Assembly: GCA_964584315.1 (NCBI GenBank)
Contig: CAZOZO010000009.1
Coordinates: 16,729 to 80,728 of the forward strand
Origin: CAXXOK01 sp964584315
Lineage (GTDB): Bacteria; Bacillota; Clostridia; Christensenellales; Aristaeellaceae
Direction of reading: 5' to 3'
DNA: 64,000 nt
The position numbers and the translations under genes are program-made. The stretch's first letter is position 1. Every line of letters begins with the position of its first letter. Under the pieces are notes generated by a model. The model ran no database searches. It saw only the letters and a program-made list of their open reading frames with translations, and was not told the origin of the DNA. Below are positions 26,413 through 34,847 of the stretch, piece by piece.

Positions 26413-27114
26413 ATGCAACACACTTACGCCCTGTTCGATTTTGACGGCACGCTGATCCGCGGGGATTCCGTGACCCTGCTGTGCGCCTATGCCCGCAGGA
26501 AGGGGCTGATCGGCACGCGCTACCTGCTGGGGGTCGCGTGGGCGGCCCTGCGCTATGTGCTCAAATTGCTGCCGCCGGAGCGCGCCAAGGAGCGCGCGCT
26601 GCGCTTTTTTGCAGGCAGGCCCAAGGCCGAGGTGGACGCCATCGTTGCCGATTTTTATCAAACGGTGCTGGCCCCGCGCCTGCGGCCCGAGGGGATCAGC
26701 GCCGTGCGCGCCCATGTGGCGGCGGGGCACCGCACGCTGCTGGTGAGCGCGTCCTCCGCGTTCTACCTGGAGCCGGTCAGGGCGGCGCTGGGCTTTGCCG
26801 ACGTGATCGCCACCCGCTGGGACGCGGACGACACGGGCGCATTGACTGGCCATGTGTGCGGCGACAACTGCCGCGGCGTACAAAAAGCCCTTCGACTGGC
26901 CGAATACCTGGCCGCCAAGGGCGACCGGCTGGACTACGAAACCTCCACCGCTTATGGCGACAGCTACGGCGACCTGCCCATGCTGCGCCTGTGCCGCAGC
27001 CGCGTGGCCGTGAACCCCGCGGGCAAGCTGTGGCGCGCCCTGCGCGGCGACGCGGGCGCAACGCGCGTGCACTGGCGCGAGCCGGAAAAAGCTGTGCCTG
27101 CCCCCAAAGTCTGA
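26413..27114 (+). CDS. HAD-IB family phosphatase
   Basis: A 233-residue haloacid-dehalogenase-fold hydrolase, subfamily IB. Motif I is FDFDGTL with nucleophile Asp9 and Asp11, motif II LLVSASSAF near 113, a conserved Lys in GVQKALRL, and motif III YGDSYGDLPML near 184. The helical cap between residues 20 and 90 is typical of SerB-like and PgpC-like enzymes. Phosphoserine or a phospholipid head-group phosphate are possible substrates. A GAAGGG site lies 12 bases before ATG 26413, slightly long. It has its own promoter, and a serine hydrolase and metallophosphoesterase follow on the same strand. Confidence 0.8.
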   Translation: MQHTYALFDFDGTLIRGDSVTLLCAYARRKGLIGTRYLLGVAWAALRYVLKLLPPERAKERALRFFAGRPKAEVDAIVADFYQTVLAPRLRPEGISAVRAHVAAGHRTLLVSASSAFYLEPVRAALGFADVIATRWDADDTGALTGHVCGDNCRGVQKALRLAEYLAAKGDRLDYETSTAYGDSYGDLPMLRLCRSRVAVNPAGKLWRALRGDAGATRVHWREPEKAVPAPKV

Positions 27115-27251
27115 GAACGGCGATGCGAGGCAGCACAGTCAGGCCATAGGCCGCCGCCTTGCCCGCGGCGGGCCGTTTGCGACGGCTGCTCAGGCGGCCA
27201 TGCCAGCCCTGCCAACGATTCTTCCTTTGACCGACCGGAGGTGACCGACGC

Positions 27252-28298
27252 ATGAATTTCTCCCGCGCGGATGAGATGATGCAAAAGGCCGTGGCGGCGC
27301 GCGCCTTTCCCGCCGCTACGCTGCTGGTGGGGCGGGGCGAGAAGGTGCTGTTCCGCCGTGCCTATGGGCGCCTGGGGCCGGACGAGGGCGAACCCGCCAC
27401 CACCGAGCAGACGCGCTTTGACATAGCCTCGCTCACCAAGCCGCTGGTGGTGGGCATGCTCACGCTGCGCGCCATCGAGAGCGGCCGCCTCTGCCTGTGG
27501 GACAAGCTGGACACCTTCGTGGACGCGCCGGACGATAAGAAGGATATCACCATCCGCCAGCTGCTCACGCACACGGCGGGTTTCCCCGGCGGGCTGCACC
27601 TGTGGCGCCTTGCGGACAGCCCCGCCCGCGCGACCGAGCTGCTGCTCAGCGCCCGCCTGCAATCGCCGCCCGGCACGCGCGTGCAATACTGCTGCGCGGG
27701 CTACCTGCTGCTGGGCATGCTGCTGGAAGCCGTCTACGGCCAAACCCTTGCGGAGCTGGCGGTCAGCGAGGTGTTCTGGCCCCTGCGTATGAGCCGCACG
27801 GGCTACCTGCCCACGGGCGGCAACATCGCCCCCACCGAGATGCAGGATGACGGTACGTTGCTGCGCGGCACCGTGCATGACGAGAACGCCCGCTTTTTGG
27901 GCGGCGTGGCGGGCAACGCGGGCGTGTTCTCCACCGCGGACGATCTGGCACTGTTCATGCAGATGCTGGCCGCCGAGGGGCAGCTACCGGACGGCACACG
28001 CTACCTTGCCGCACCCACGGTACGCCTTGCCCTGCGCAACCACACCGAGGGCTACGGGCAGGCGCGCGGGCTGGGCTTCTACCTGCCGTGGTTTGACGAC
28101 GGCTACACGGGCGACCTGTTCCCGCGGGACACGGTGGGACACACGGGCTTCACGGGCGGCAGCTTCACGCTGGAACCGGCGGGCGGCCTGTATGTGGTGC
28201 TGCTGACCAACCGGGTGTGCCCCTCCCGCGACAACCCCGCCATCTACCGCGTGCGGCGGCTGATCCACAACGCGGTGTACGCCGCCGCGGCCGACTGA
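27252..28298 (+). CDS. beta-lactamase-family serine hydrolase with altered YxN motif
   Basis: A 348-residue protein of the class C beta-lactamase/penicillin-binding-protein-like esterase family. The nucleophile motif is SLTK (Ser60, Lys63). The second motif, normally Y-S-N, reads Tyr146-Cys147-Cys148, and the K-T-G box is HTGFTGG near 297. Members hydrolyse esters or D-amino-acid peptides. No signal peptide is visible, so it is cytoplasmic. GGAGGTG at 27238-27244 sets the start. It lies 137 bases after the HAD phosphatase and 35 bases before the metallophosphoesterase, probably one transcript with the latter. Confidence 0.8.
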   Translation: MNFSRADEMMQKAVAARAFPAATLLVGRGEKVLFRRAYGRLGPDEGEPATTEQTRFDIASLTKPLVVGMLTLRAIESGRLCLWDKLDTFVDAPDDKKDITIRQLLTHTAGFPGGLHLWRLADSPARATELLLSARLQSPPGTRVQYCCAGYLLLGMLLEAVYGQTLAELAVSEVFWPLRMSRTGYLPTGGNIAPTEMQDDGTLLRGTVHDENARFLGGVAGNAGVFSTADDLALFMQMLAAEGQLPDGTRYLAAPTVRLALRNHTEGYGQARGLGFYLPWFDDGYTGDLFPRDTVGHTGFTGGSFTLEPAGGLYVVLLTNRVCPSRDNPAIYRVRRLIHNAVYAAAAD

Positions 28299-28333
28299 GC
28301 CGCGCAGGCGCGCGCCATAGGGGAGGAAATACG

Positions 28334-29035
28334 ATGCAGATAGCCCTGATCGCCGATTTGCACGGCAACTGGCCCGCCACCTGCGCGCTGGAGAAGGATC
28401 TGGCGCGCCGCAAGGTGGACAGGCTCCTCTGCCTGGGCGATATCGTGGGCAAGGGCCCCTCCAGCGACAAGACGTTCGACTGGGCCGTGGCCAACTGCGA
28501 GCTCATCCTGGGCGGCAACTGGGATTATGGCGTAGGCTGCCGCCAATACCCGCCGGACAGCTACTACTGGACGCAGCTGGGCGAAAAGCGGCTGGCCCGC
28601 CTGCGCGCCCTGCCGCTGGAGACCACGCTGCACCTGAGCGGGCGGCGCATCCGGCTGTTCCACGGCAGGCCGGTGATGGATACGCTGGTCGTGGCCCAGC
28701 AGGACGCGGCGCTGATCGAGCCTTTCTTTACCGACGGCAGCGGCGTGCGCTGCGACGTGGTGGGCTATGCGGACGCGCACCGGCAGGCGATGCGCACGCT
28801 CAGCCCCGGGCTGTTTTTCAACTGTGGCAGCGTGGGCAACGCGCTGGGCACGCCGCTGTGCTGCTACGCCATTTTGGAGGGCGATGCGGAGGATGCGACC
28901 GCGGCGCTGGATATCCGGCTGATCACCCTGCCCTATGACCGCGAGGCGGCCCTGCGCGACGCGCGGGCGGCCACCGACGTACCGCGGATCGACACCTTCA
29001 TCCATGAGGTGGAGACGGGGGTATACAGCCGGTAG
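28334..29035 (+). CDS. YfcE/MJ0936-like metallophosphoesterase
   Basis: A 233-residue calcineurin-like phosphoesterase. Metal-site motifs are ADLHGN (Asp8, His10), LGDIVGKGP near 37, GGNWDYG near 60 and FHGRP near 113. The usual G-H-T-H is replaced by VGYADAHRQ, so one ligand may differ. The family splits small phosphodiesters or phosphomonoesters. GGGAGGAAA at 28319-28329 precedes ATG 28334. It ends in a bidirectional terminator shared with the opposing DUF4282-like gene. Confidence 0.8.
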   Translation: MQIALIADLHGNWPATCALEKDLARRKVDRLLCLGDIVGKGPSSDKTFDWAVANCELILGGNWDYGVGCRQYPPDSYYWTQLGEKRLARLRALPLETTLHLSGRRIRLFHGRPVMDTLVVAQQDAALIEPFFTDGSGVRCDVVGYADAHRQAMRTLSPGLFFNCGSVGNALGTPLCCYAILEGDAEDATAALDIRLITLPYDREAALRDARAATDVPRIDTFIHEVETGVYSR

Positions 29036-29172
29036 GGGGTGGCGCGTGAGCCAATGGCCCATGCGGGGTGTGGCCCAGTACCCCAATGCCCCGCGCCGTG
29101 GCGGCATAAGTGCGCAAACAGCGCCCAAGCGCCATGGGGCGAGCGGCATCCGGCATCACTTTTCGAATAGAA

Positions 29173-29206
29173 GAAAGCGCCGCGACCAATCGGTCGCGGC
29201 GCTTTC
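29173..29206. terminator. bidirectional terminator between converging genes
   Basis: A perfect 15-bp stem (29173-29187 with 29192-29206) with loop AATC. It starts GAAA and ends TTTC, so it serves both the phosphoesterase (+) and the membrane protein (-). Confidence 0.8.
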
Positions 29207-29218
29207 ATATCATGACGG

Positions 29219-30028
29219 CTACTTCTTTTCCGGCTTCTCCCGCATGGGCACGGCCTGAAAGCGGCCCGTACCGTCTGCGGGCGTGGGCCGCACCGTGGGT
29301 ACGGGCTGGGCCTGCTGCTGCGGCTGGGCTTGGGGCGGCTGCCCCTCGTACCCGTTGTAGCCGCTTTGGCGCACCGGCGCGTAACGCTGGCTGGCGCTGA
29401 AATCCGCATAGCCCTGCTGGGGGGGCTGTTGGGGCTGCACCCTCGGCTGGGCGGTGTAGCCGTTGCCCTGCTGGTTATAGGCGGGCGGCTGCTGGGGGTA
29501 AGCGTTTTGCGCGGGCTGCATGCGCCCCTGCCGCGCGGCGCGGGGGGAGGGCTGCTGGGGCTGGCGGGGCTGCTGCGCGGGTTCCGGCTGGGCGGGGGCG
29601 GGCGGGTTCTTGGGCGGCAGGCCCTGCATCCGGCGCAGCAGGTCGTTGGTCTCGCCCGCCTCCTCGCGGATGCTCATTAGCAGCATCAGCAGTTCAAACA
29701 GCACCCGCAGGCCCAGCGGCGCGGCGATCATCATCAACAGGCCGCTGAGGAACGCGCCCGAGAACAGCTGGATGACCCCGTAGATGAACGCGGACAGCGT
29801 TGTGAACACGTAGAGGAACTTGAGGATAGACGATAACAGGTAATGATCGAAGTTGATGTGCTCGCTCACCTTGCGCCAAAAGCCACGGTAGGCTCCGCGC
29901 CGCTTGGGGCTGAGGAACAGGACGGCGGCGATGATCGCGCCCGCCAGCGCGAGGGCCTGCGCCACGGTCAGCAGCGTCGCCTGCTGGGTGAGGGCGGCGC
30001 TGTCCACGGCATAATTCAGGATATCCAT
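29219..30028 (-). CDS. DUF4282-like membrane protein with Gln/Pro-rich tail
   Basis: A 269-residue protein with three membrane helices: about 20-40, 70-90 and 92-118. The central block FWRKVSEHINFDHYL...LRVLFELLMLLMSIREE resembles DUF4282 proteins. The last 140 residues are rich in Gln, Pro, Ala and Tyr, with runs like PAQPEPAQQPRQPQQPSP, and should be disordered in the cytoplasm. Function is unknown; such tails often bind partners. GAAGGGAAG lies before the start. It has its own promoter and the shared bidirectional terminator. Confidence 0.75.
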   Translation of the reverse strand: MDILNYAVDSAALTQQATLLTVAQALALAGAIIAAVLFLSPKRRGAYRGFWRKVSEHINFDHYLLSSILKFLYVFTTLSAFIYGVIQLFSGAFLSGLLMMIAAPLGLRVLFELLMLLMSIREEAGETNDLLRRMQGLPPKNPPAPAQPEPAQQPRQPQQPSPRAARQGRMQPAQNAYPQQPPAYNQQGNGYTAQPRVQPQQPPQQGYADFSASQRYAPVRQSGYNGYEGQPPQAQPQQQAQPVPTVRPTPADGTGRFQAVPMREKPEKK

Positions 30029-30127
30029 CGGCGTACTTCCCTTCTATAGTCCGTCAAACAAACGGGAATGGTGTGGGTGGTTTGGGAAACCGCAGTAGCC
30101 CGCCTGAACGGGTCGCTTTTCTCCCTT

Positions 30128-30156
30128 ATCTTACCATCGGGGCGGGGCGCTGTCAA
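30128..30156 (-). promoter_or_regulatory. promoter for the DUF4282-like gene
   Basis: Minus strand TTGACA (30151-30156), 17-base spacer, TAAGAT (30128-30133). Confidence 0.65.
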
Positions 30157-30225
30157 ACGGCGCGGACGGGCCATGTTCAGGTTTTGCAATGATGAACGGG
30201 CGCATAGCTTGCTCCGGAGGGATGT

Positions 30226-30251
30226 AAAAAGCCAGGGGACACATGCCCCTG
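30226..30251 (-). terminator. terminator of the ABC exporter operon
   Basis: Minus strand CAGGGG...CCCCTG hairpin (30233-30251), with a short G/C extension, runs into TTTTT (30226-30230). It lies 90 bases after the last permease. Confidence 0.7.
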
Positions 30252-30340
30252 ACTTATGGTCGTGCTCGCAGTATGTCAGGCCCGCGCCGATCGGGCTTTG
30301 CCCCCGCGCGCGTGCGCAAGGCCGCGCGCCGCTGCCCGGC

Positions 30341-31057
30341 CTACGCCTGTATCCGCCGCCGGAATCGCCCGTATAGCCCAGCGATCCATGCGCAGGCCAC
30401 CGCCGCCGCAGGCAGCGCCCACAGGGGCGCGTCGCCCCGCACCATCAGCGCCAGCCAGTAGCCCGGCAGCACGCCCGCCGCAAAGGCAAGTGGCTGCGCA
30501 ACGAAGTATGCCGCGATGTAGCCCAGGAAGAAGAACCCGCTCAGCTTGACCAGCGCCATGCCCTCCACCTTGTTTTTGGCAAGGCCCACCACCAGCATCG
30601 CCACGCTGATGCTGACCAGCGCGTTCACCAGCGCGGCCAGCAGGTTCATCCCCAGCGCCATGCCGCTCAGGCTCAGCAGCGCAACCAGCACCACGTTGTA
30701 GGGCACCGAAATGACCGTGAGCAGGATGAGCCGTGAGGTCAGGTAGCCGCGCTTTTGCAGCGGGGTCACCATCAGGTACTTGGCGGTGCCGTCGTCCAAC
30801 TCCTCCAGCACCACCATCACGCCGGCAAAGCAGAGCAGCAGCGGCGTCATCATCGACAGGAACAGGTCAAACAGCGCGTAGTACGGCGTGAGCGCCTGCG
30901 GCACGCCCCCGGCGCGCTCGATCACGCCCTCCAGCGCGGGCACGCCGAAGCGCAGCGCCACCGCCATGATGACGGGGCCGAACAGGCACGCCGCCAGCAT
31001 CGCGTCCGCCCAGATGGCGCGCACGAACTGCCGGAACGCCGCAAGGATCGTTTTCAT
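30341..31057 (-). CDS. ABC exporter permease, subunit 2
   Basis: A 238-residue membrane protein with six predicted helices (about 20-40, 60-80, 105-130, 140-160, 175-195, 205-225). It resembles ABC-2 type exporter permeases of fluoroquinolone/antibiotic efflux systems, where an ATPase is followed by two short permeases. A charged loop EELDDGTAKYLMVTPLQKRGYL after helix 2 is the typical coupling helix. Its ATG overlaps the stop of the upstream permease by four bases (31054-31057), so translation is coupled. The exported substrate is unknown. Confidence 0.8.
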   Translation of the reverse strand: MKTILAAFRQFVRAIWADAMLAACLFGPVIMAVALRFGVPALEGVIERAGGVPQALTPYYALFDLFLSMMTPLLLCFAGVMVVLEELDDGTAKYLMVTPLQKRGYLTSRLILLTVISVPYNVVLVALLSLSGMALGMNLLAALVNALVSISVAMLVVGLAKNKVEGMALVKLSGFFFLGYIAAYFVAQPLAFAAGVLPGYWLALMVRGDAPLWALPAAAVACAWIAGLYGRFRRRIQA

Positions 31058-31770
31058 AGCTTGCCGCCTCCCAACCCCGTAAAGTAAGCCTTGACCGCGC
31101 GGCGGCACAGCAGGTATACGGCCGCGTCCCACACCGCAAGCGAGAGCACCGCGGGCAGCCACAGGCCTGTATCGGAGGCCAGCAGCACGATGGCCGCCAC
31201 CCCGGGCGTCAGCAGCCACAGCGGCGACGTGAGGCCGTGAAACCAGTAGAACACCGCGGGCACGAACACGACGATCTCCACCGGTACAGACAGCAGCAAA
31301 AACTGATTGAGGCTCTTGCTCTGGCAGGCGACCATCATGCCCAGCATGGTAAACAGCAGCGACCCCAGCGCCACCGACAGGATCACCCCGAGGGTGGGGT
31401 TGCCTGCCACCGCGCCCACGACCAGCGCCACCGCAAGCCCCAGCCCGCACAGCGCCAGCGCCTTGGCGGCGATGTACTCGCCCGCGCGCACCGGCGACAC
31501 GGCCAGCGCGCAGTTCACCCGCTGGCTCTTTTCCAGCAGCACCATTGCGCCCATGAAGAACAGGCCCATCGCCGCCGGGTCGGTCAGGATGATGACGCCG
31601 CCGGACAGGGGACGCGCCGCGGGGGCCGTGTAGTACAAAAGCACCAGATAGATGGCCGTGATGAGGCCGTACAGCGCGAGGATGCCGTATTTGGCCGCAA
31701 AGCGCAGCTCGCCCAGCGTGAGGGTCAGCAGCCTATGGCGCGCGGTGACGGCCTGTGTTTGCGCACTCAT
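31054..31770 (-). CDS. ABC exporter permease, subunit 1
   Basis: A 238-residue membrane protein, six predicted helices, of exactly the same length as its partner. The coupling segment LLEKSQRVNCALAVSPVRAGEYI corresponds to the partner's EELDDGT region, so the two are diverged homologues that probably form a heterodimer. ATG 31770 overlaps the ATPase stop by four bases. The arrangement ATPase-permease-permease is that of small-molecule exporters such as the Rv2688c-2686c group. Confidence 0.8.
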   Translation of the reverse strand: MSAQTQAVTARHRLLTLTLGELRFAAKYGILALYGLITAIYLVLLYYTAPAARPLSGGVIILTDPAAMGLFFMGAMVLLEKSQRVNCALAVSPVRAGEYIAAKALALCGLGLAVALVVGAVAGNPTLGVILSVALGSLLFTMLGMMVACQSKSLNQFLLLSVPVEIVVFVPAVFYWFHGLTSPLWLLTPGVAAIVLLASDTGLWLPAVLSLAVWDAAVYLLCRRAVKAYFTGLGGGKL

Positions 31771-32615
31771 GCCAGCACCCTCCCCGTGATGTCCATGAAC
31801 ACATCGCCCAGCGTTTGCTCGCGCGAGTGGATGGTGGTCAGCCGGTTTTCGGCGATCAGGCGGCCCAGCAGCGCGTCCTCGCCGGTCTTGGCCAGCGGGC
31901 ACACGCCGGTCTGCTCGCGGCCCGCTTCGGCGTAGGTATAGACCACCTCGTTCGCGCTCTTTTGGCGGATGAAGTTGTGCGGCGTGTCCAGCGCGCGCAT
32001 CTCGCCATCCACGATAAAGGCCACGCGGTCGCACAGCTCTGCCGCGTCCTGCATGTTGTGCGTGGTCAGGATGACGGTTTTACCCTTCGCCTTTTCGGCC
32101 AGAATCATCTGCTTGATCACATGCGCGTTGGTGGGGTCAAGGCCGCTGGTGGGCTCGTCCAAAAACAGGAGGGCCGGGTCATGCAGCAGCGACTTGATAA
32201 AGTTGAGCCGCCCCTTCATGCCCTTGGAGTATTCGCCCGCGCGCTGGTCCGCGCTGGGCGCAAGGCCCACGGCTTCCAGCAGCGCGCCGATGTCGCGGGC
32301 GGGGCGTTGGTACAGCGAGGCAAAGAAGGCGAGGTTCTGCCTGCCGGTCAGCTTTTCGTACAGGGTGGGAAACTCAAACGCGATGCCGATCTGCTCGTAA
32401 AAGGCGCTGTTCGCGGCGCGCGCCTCACGCCCCAGCACGGTCACGCGCCCCTCGTAGCGGGGCAGCATGCCGATCAGGATCTTTTGCAGCGTGCTTTTGC
32501 CCGCGCCGGACGGGCCCAGAAAGCCGAGGATCTCGCCCTGCGGCACGGTAAAGGAGATGTTCTTGAGAAACGGGGTCTTGGTGTAGCCGAACGTAAGTCC
32601 CTCGACGGTAATCAT
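31767..32615 (-). CDS. ABC transporter ATP-binding protein (exporter)
   Basis: A 282-residue ATPase. Walker A is GPSGAGKST (residues 34-42), the signature is YSKGMKGRL near 135, Walker B LLFLDEPTSGLDP near 156, and the switch histidine TTHNM near 190. The C-terminal 60 residues extend beyond the nucleotide-binding core, as in drug-export ATPases. It energises the two permeases that follow with four-base overlaps. The start at 32615 has GAGGTGG upstream. Promoter at 32678-32706. Confidence 0.9.
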   Translation of the reverse strand: MITVEGLTFGYTKTPFLKNISFTVPQGEILGFLGPSGAGKSTLQKILIGMLPRYEGRVTVLGREARAANSAFYEQIGIAFEFPTLYEKLTGRQNLAFFASLYQRPARDIGALLEAVGLAPSADQRAGEYSKGMKGRLNFIKSLLHDPALLFLDEPTSGLDPTNAHVIKQMILAEKAKGKTVILTTHNMQDAAELCDRVAFIVDGEMRALDTPHNFIRQKSANEVVYTYAEAGREQTGVCPLAKTGEDALLGRLIAENRLTTIHSREQTLGDVFMDITGRVLA

Positions 32616-32677
32616 GGGCTGTTGCCACCTCTGTTTGCAGCGTTGGGGTGCGGGGCGCGTTTTCGCCCGACGCATGC

Positions 32678-32706
32678 AGGATAGCGCACCCCGCGGCCCA
32701 GCGCAA
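32678..32706 (-). promoter_or_regulatory. promoter of the ABC exporter operon
   Basis: Minus strand TTGCGC (32701-32706), 17-base spacer, TATCCT (32678-32683). Confidence 0.5.
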
Positions 32707-32761
32707 GGGGGTAAGGGCCAAGGTGCACACGGGGCGGGTCAAGTTGCATGTTTTGGGCAAC

Positions 32762-32787
32762 AAAAAGGCCGGAGCATCGCTCCGGCC
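32762..32787 (-). terminator. terminator of the azlCD operon
   Basis: Minus strand: perfect 9-bp stem GGCCGGAGC/GCTCCGGCC with loop of three, followed by TTTTT (32762-32766). Confidence 0.85.
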
Positions 32788-32828
32788 ACGCACACCGGGT
32801 AAAATTCCCCGCTGGATGGTTTGCACCC

Positions 32829-32877
32829 CGTCGCAGCGCCGCTGCGCGGCGTTGCCCACTGGACAAACGCTTCCCTT
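32829..32877 (+). repeat. mosaic intergenic repeat, locus B (short fragment)
   Basis: CGCGGCGTTGCCCACTGG and ACAAACGCTTCCCT match the same module of the copies at 16.2 and 56.4 kb with one or two differences. It lies between the azlD stop and the azlCD terminator. Confidence 0.75.
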
Positions 32878-32906
32878 CCGTGCCCTTGACCCTTTTTCCT
32901 GTTCCC

Positions 32907-33239
32907 CTACAGCGGAAACGCCGTGCGTATCAGCACCATGTAGCACACGGTGCCCGCGAAGATGCTCAGCAGCGTGTTTTTTTTCCACAGCTGCATGCCC
33001 GCCACCAGCGCCACCGAGATCAGCTCCGGCGCGCCGTGCGGCGGCAGCGTGAAACCCGTGTGCCGCAGGCAGTAGACCACCAGAATGACCATGATGGCCG
33101 CGGGCAGCACCGCGCCAAGGTAATCCACCAGCGGCGGCGGGGCCTTGCGGCTGAACAGGATGTAGGGCAGGCCGCGCGTGATCCACGTCATCAGCGCGAT
33201 GACGCCGATGATGGCGGCGGTGTTCAGCGTATCACTCAT
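32907..33239 (-). CDS. azlD: AzlD family branched-chain amino acid exporter small subunit
   Basis: A 110-residue membrane protein with four predicted helices. ITRGLPYILF near residue 22 and VVYCLRH near 55 are family features. AzlD works with AzlC to export branched-chain amino acids. Its ATG lies inside the end of azlC (8-base overlap), and the two are read from one promoter. MSDTLN at 33239 is chosen as the start; a longer frame adds six residues but no better site. Confidence 0.85.
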   Translation of the reverse strand: MSDTLNTAAIIGVIALMTWITRGLPYILFSRKAPPPLVDYLGAVLPAAIMVILVVYCLRHTGFTLPPHGAPELISVALVAGMQLWKKNTLLSIFAGTVCYMVLIRTAFPL

Positions 33240-33948
33240 GCGGCACCTCCGAAGCACTCACGGGTATGCGGTTTTTGAGCAGCACCAGCGCCACCACGCT
33301 CATCGACAGGGCGGGCAAAATCAGCTGGTCCGGCCCCAGCACGAAGTAGAACAGCACCGCGCTGGCAAGCCCGATCACCGCGGGCAGGTGGGACTTGGCT
33401 TCGCGCCACTGGTTGACCACCACGGCCACGAACAGCGCCGTGGCGGAAAACTCGATGCCCGCCATGTCCACGGGCAGGGCACTGCCGATGGCCGCGCCCG
33501 CCGTGCAGCTGGCCACCCACAGCATGTGGCACATCAGGAGGATGGCAAACTCCACCTTGCCCCTGTCCAGCCCCTGCGGCACCCGCAGGGCGCACAGCAC
33601 GGAGTAGGTTTCGTCCGTCATGGTCAGGGCCATGTAGGGATACTTCCAAAAGCTGCCCCGCCGCCGCCCGATGGCGCGAAACTCCTCAATAAAGCTGAGG
33701 CCGTAGAACACATGCCGCGCGTTGATGAACAGCGCGGTGGCCGCGATCAGCAGCAGCGGCACACCGCTGACCATCAGCGTGACCATGACGATCTGCATGG
33801 AGCCCGCGTAGATGAACAGCGCGGATAGAAACGCCCATACCGGCGCATAGCCTGCCTTTTGCAGCAGCAGGCCGCTGGCCAGCCCCACAAAGATGTAGGC
33901 GAACATGATGGGCACGACCTGCCTGAACGCGTACCTGATTTCTTTCAC
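33232..33948 (-). CDS. azlC: AzlC family branched-chain amino acid exporter large subunit
   Basis: A 238-residue membrane protein with about seven helices. The family pattern is clear in PIMFAYIFVGLASGLLLQKAG (about residues 12-32), SALFIYAGSMQ, NARHVFYGLSF and MTDETYSV. With AzlD it exports valine, leucine or isoleucine (or the analogue azaleucine). The start is judged to be GTG 33948, eight bases after AAGGGGG; TTG two codons upstream is an alternative. Promoter at 34001-34029, divergent from the TetR gene. Confidence 0.88.
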   Translation of the reverse strand: MKEIRYAFRQVVPIMFAYIFVGLASGLLLQKAGYAPVWAFLSALFIYAGSMQIVMVTLMVSGVPLLLIAATALFINARHVFYGLSFIEEFRAIGRRRGSFWKYPYMALTMTDETYSVLCALRVPQGLDRGKVEFAILLMCHMLWVASCTAGAAIGSALPVDMAGIEFSATALFVAVVVNQWREAKSHLPAVIGLASAVLFYFVLGPDQLILPALSMSVVALVLLKNRIPVSASEVPHE

Positions 33949-34000
33949 AATCAAGACCCCCTTCCGGCGCAGGCCCCGCGCCCCCGCCGTAATGGTTGCT

Positions 34001-34029
34001 ATTATAGCGTGGGCGTGCCTGCCGCACAA
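34001..34029 (-). promoter_or_regulatory. promoter of azlCD
   Basis: Minus strand TTGTGC (34024-34029), 17-base spacer, TATAAT (34001-34006). Confidence 0.7.
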
Positions 34030-34099
34030 GAGCGGGATACAGGTTTTGGGGCAAAAAACGGCCTTTGAGGGGTAAAATTGAACGAAGCGTCAGCTTCAT

Positions 34100-34119
34100 A
34101 AATGAACAAACACTCATTT
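34100..34119 (+). promoter_or_regulatory. TetR-type operator
   Basis: AAATGA-N8-TCATTT inverted repeat (34100-34105 and 34114-34119), five bases upstream of the -35 box of the tetR-like gene. Position and symmetry suggest autoregulation, and the site is also 70 bases from the divergent azlCD promoter. Confidence 0.6.
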
Positions 34120-34124
34120 AACGC

Positions 34125-34153
34125 TTGCAATGGAGCGCAAACCATCGTATAAT
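34125..34153 (+). promoter_or_regulatory. promoter of the TetR-family gene
   Basis: TTGCAA (34125-34130), 17-base spacer, perfect TATAAT (34148-34153). Confidence 0.75.
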
Positions 34154-34172
34154 GCGCCCAGAGGTGTATGGC

Positions 34173-34847
34173 ATGCAGAACGGAGAGCAGCGCAGCGTCA
34201 AAAAACGGCGCAACGGGATTGCCACCACGCGCCGCATATTGGACGCGGCGGCAGCGCTGTTCGCCCTTCGCGGGTTCGACGGCGTGCCCATGCGCGCGGT
34301 GGCGCAGGCCGCGGGCGTGCGTGAGAGCGCCCTATACAACCATTTCAGCGGTAAGCAGGCGCTGCTTTATGCCCTGTATGACGAGTTTGCCAGCCTTGCC
34401 CCTTTGGGCCGCCCGACCGAGGCCGAGCTTTCGCATCTGCTGCTGACGCTGTCGCCCGCGCAGGTGTTCAAGGCTGTGCTGTGCTATGGGGAGCACCCCG
34501 CGGGGGACACGCTCACCAACACGGCGCTGATCATCAGCCGCGAGAAGTACCGCAGCCCCCGCGCCGCCGAGGTGTACCGCCGCCATGTGGTGGAGGAGCC
34601 CGCCGCCTATTATGAGCGCCTGATCACGCAGATGGTCGCCTGCGGCATGGCGCGCCCGGTGGATGCGCGGCAGATCGCAGAGCACTACACCTACGTGACC
34701 ATCATGCTGACGCACGAATACATCATGGCGCAGAACGGCCTGGGCGACACAGACGCCGTGGCGGCGAAACTGGCGGAGAACATCCGCTTTACCTGCGGGC
34801 TTTTACAGGGAGGTGCGGGCGGTGGCGACACATGCGGCAATGGATGA
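34173..34847 (+). CDS. TetR/AcrR family transcriptional regulator
   Basis: A 224-residue one-component repressor. The helix-turn-helix lies near residues 16-60: TTRRILDAAAALFALRGFDG, then RAVAQAAGVRESALYNHFSGK, the classic TetR pattern. The C-terminal ligand domain is not diagnostic. ATG 34173 has AGAGGTG upstream; an in-frame ATG at 34152 overlaps the -10 box and can be excluded. An operator-like palindrome precedes its promoter. The next gene overlaps its end by 26 bases, so they are co-expressed; azlCD diverges from it and could also be a target. Confidence 0.88.
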   Translation: MQNGEQRSVKKRRNGIATTRRILDAAAALFALRGFDGVPMRAVAQAAGVRESALYNHFSGKQALLYALYDEFASLAPLGRPTEAELSHLLLTLSPAQVFKAVLCYGEHPAGDTLTNTALIISREKYRSPRAAEVYRRHVVEEPAAYYERLITQMVACGMARPVDARQIAEHYTYVTIMLTHEYIMAQNGLGDTDAVAAKLAENIRFTCGLLQGGAGGGDTCGNG

